Positions 5,604-6,493 of a stretch of 6,493 nucleotides of DNA are shown here, piece by piece; position 1 is the stretch's first letter; every line of letters starts with the position of its first letter. Below the pieces are notes generated by a model. It was given only the letters and a program-made list of their open reading frames with translations. It ran no database searches and was not told the origin of the DNA. Source of the DNA: Prevotella sp. Its GTDB lineage: Bacteria; Bacteroidota; Bacteroidia; Bacteroidales; Bacteroidaceae. Location of the stretch: positions 1 to 6,493 of the forward strand of contig DMYZ01000147.1 in NCBI GenBank assembly GCA_003483565.1, in the 5' to 3' direction. The position numbers and the translations under genes are program-made.

Positions 5604-6493
5604 ATGAAAATAGAATTTAATATAGATTATAAGGCTGTCTTCGGAGAAGAACTGACCTTGAATATATTTGATACAGGTAAGGGTGATAAACCCCGGCAGT
5701 ATCGAATGTCAACAATGAATGGTACTTGTTGGTCCGGAAATATACAGTTTTCTTCTGTTGACTTTCCTTTCCTTAAGTATTATTATAGTGTAGTCAGTAA
5801 TGGAAGGGTGGATCGCCAGGAATGGTTGATTGTTCCTCATCTTTTGGAATTGAATGCAAAGAAAGGTGAGAATTATACCGTTTATGACCGGTGGAATGAT
5901 ATCCCGGAGGATTCTTATCTTTATACATCCGCTTTTACGGATTGTGTCAACAGATGCCATTTATCTGCTCTTCCAGAACAATCTTATGCTAAGACGGTGA
6001 GAGTTAAAGTACATGCCCCTCAGCTCAGGGCTTATGAAAGGTTAGTTGTTGTCGGGGCAGGATCTTACTTTGGTAACTGGAATATTGTGAAGTCTATCCC
6101 AATGATAGAGGAAGAATATAATAATTGGTCTGTTGATCTTAATGCGGAAATTCTAGGAACTGGTGATATCGAATTTAAATTTGTCGCTGTGGATGATCGT
6201 GGCGGTATTTCTCCTATGTGGGAAACAGGAATGAACCGCACTCTTGTTCTGCCGGAATTGCGGAGCGGTGATGTTATTGTTTATGAAGAGGATCAGGCCT
6301 TTTTTGCTATTTATAACCGTAAGCTGGCCGGAACTCTTGTTCCTGTTTTCTCTTTACGTTCCAGGACAAGTTTTGGGGTCGGTGATTTTGGTGATCTGAA
6401 GAAAATTATAACCTTCCTGGCTCAGACTCATCAGCGGGTACTTCAGATCCTGCCTGTCAATGATACAACGACTACGCATACCTGGACAGATAG
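5604..6493 (+). CDS. malQ: 4-alpha-glucanotransferase, DPE2-like with N-terminal CBM20 domains (3' end off the window)
   Basis: This encodes a cytoplasmic GH77 amylomaltase, which transfers glucan segments between maltodextrins and releases glucose. The frame from ATG 5604 is open to the right edge, giving 296 residues of what is normally a much longer protein. Two CBM20-like starch-binding modules come first, at about 1-100 and 131-230. The second shows VGAGSYFGNWN (150-160), the typical CBM20 'LGxW' segment; the first is less typical but has YYYSVVSNG and QEW. The GH77 domain begins near 240, with AGTLVPVFSLRSRTSFGVGD (242-261) followed by FGDL (262-265), then LPVNDTTTTHTWTD at 283-296. These segments match the plant-DPE2-like and Bacteroidetes MalQ subgroup. 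The GH77 catalytic residues lie beyond the window. No signal peptide is seen. The operator at 5507 implies control by the upstream LacI-type regulator. Confidence 0.93.
   Translation, partial: MKIEFNIDYKAVFGEELTLNIFDTGKGDKPRQYRMSTMNGTCWSGNIQFSSVDFPFLKYYYSVVSNGRVDRQEWLIVPHLLELNAKKGENYTVYDRWNDIPEDSYLYTSAFTDCVNRCHLSALPEQSYAKTVRVKVHAPQLRAYERLVVVGAGSYFGNWNIVKSIPMIEEEYNNWSVDLNAEILGTGDIEFKFVAVDDRGGISPMWETGMNRTLVLPELRSGDVIVYEEDQAFFAIYNRKLAGTLVPVFSLRSRTSFGVGDFGDLKKIITFLAQTHQRVLQILPVNDTTTTHTWTD

Noticed and set aside
5709..5960. A short minus-strand open frame opposite malQ
   Set aside because: It is antisense to a well-supported CBM20/GH77 coding frame and has no features of its own.

Overview
The window looks like part of a carbohydrate-utilization locus from a Bacteroidota (Bacteroidales) genome, of Bacteroides or Prevotella type. 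Supporting signs are a SusC/RagA-family TonB-linked transporter, promoter boxes of the Bacteroides form TAnnTTTG, start codons preceded by A/T-rich DNA without clear Shine-Dalgarno sites, and moderate GC content. The exact genus cannot be fixed from the sequence alone.

Layout: (1) Positions 1-2803, minus strand: a SusC-like outer-membrane transporter, complete at its N-terminus and running off the left edge (934 codons visible). (2) Positions 2804-3121: a divergent regulatory region with promoter-like boxes on both strands and a perfect 16-bp palindrome. (3) Positions 3122-4147, plus strand: a LacI/GalR-family transcription factor. (4) Positions 4186-5487, plus strand: an inner-membrane sugar transporter of the MFS, SLC45/GPH-like type, 38 nt downstream of the regulator and probably co-transcribed with it. 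(5) Positions 5488-5603: a second regulatory gap with an exact copy of the palindrome core. (6) Positions 5604-6493, plus strand: the N-terminal part of a MalQ-type 4-alpha-glucanotransferase with CBM20-like starch-binding domains, cut by the right edge.

Together these form a plausible maltodextrin/starch system. The SusC-like protein would import oligosaccharides across the outer membrane, with a SusD partner expected beyond the left edge. The MFS protein would carry maltose or maltodextrins across the inner membrane, and MalQ would disproportionate them in the cytoplasm. The LacI-type protein would control both the divergent susC side and malQ through the two identical operators. This differs from the classic B. 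thetaiotaomicron sus locus, which is run by the membrane regulator SusR. The components are known families. The noteworthy parts are the regulatory layout (duplicated operator, overlapping promoter boxes, half-site repeats) and an inverted-repeat cluster inside the transporter gene. I found no RNA genes, mobile elements, CRISPR arrays or convincing terminators.
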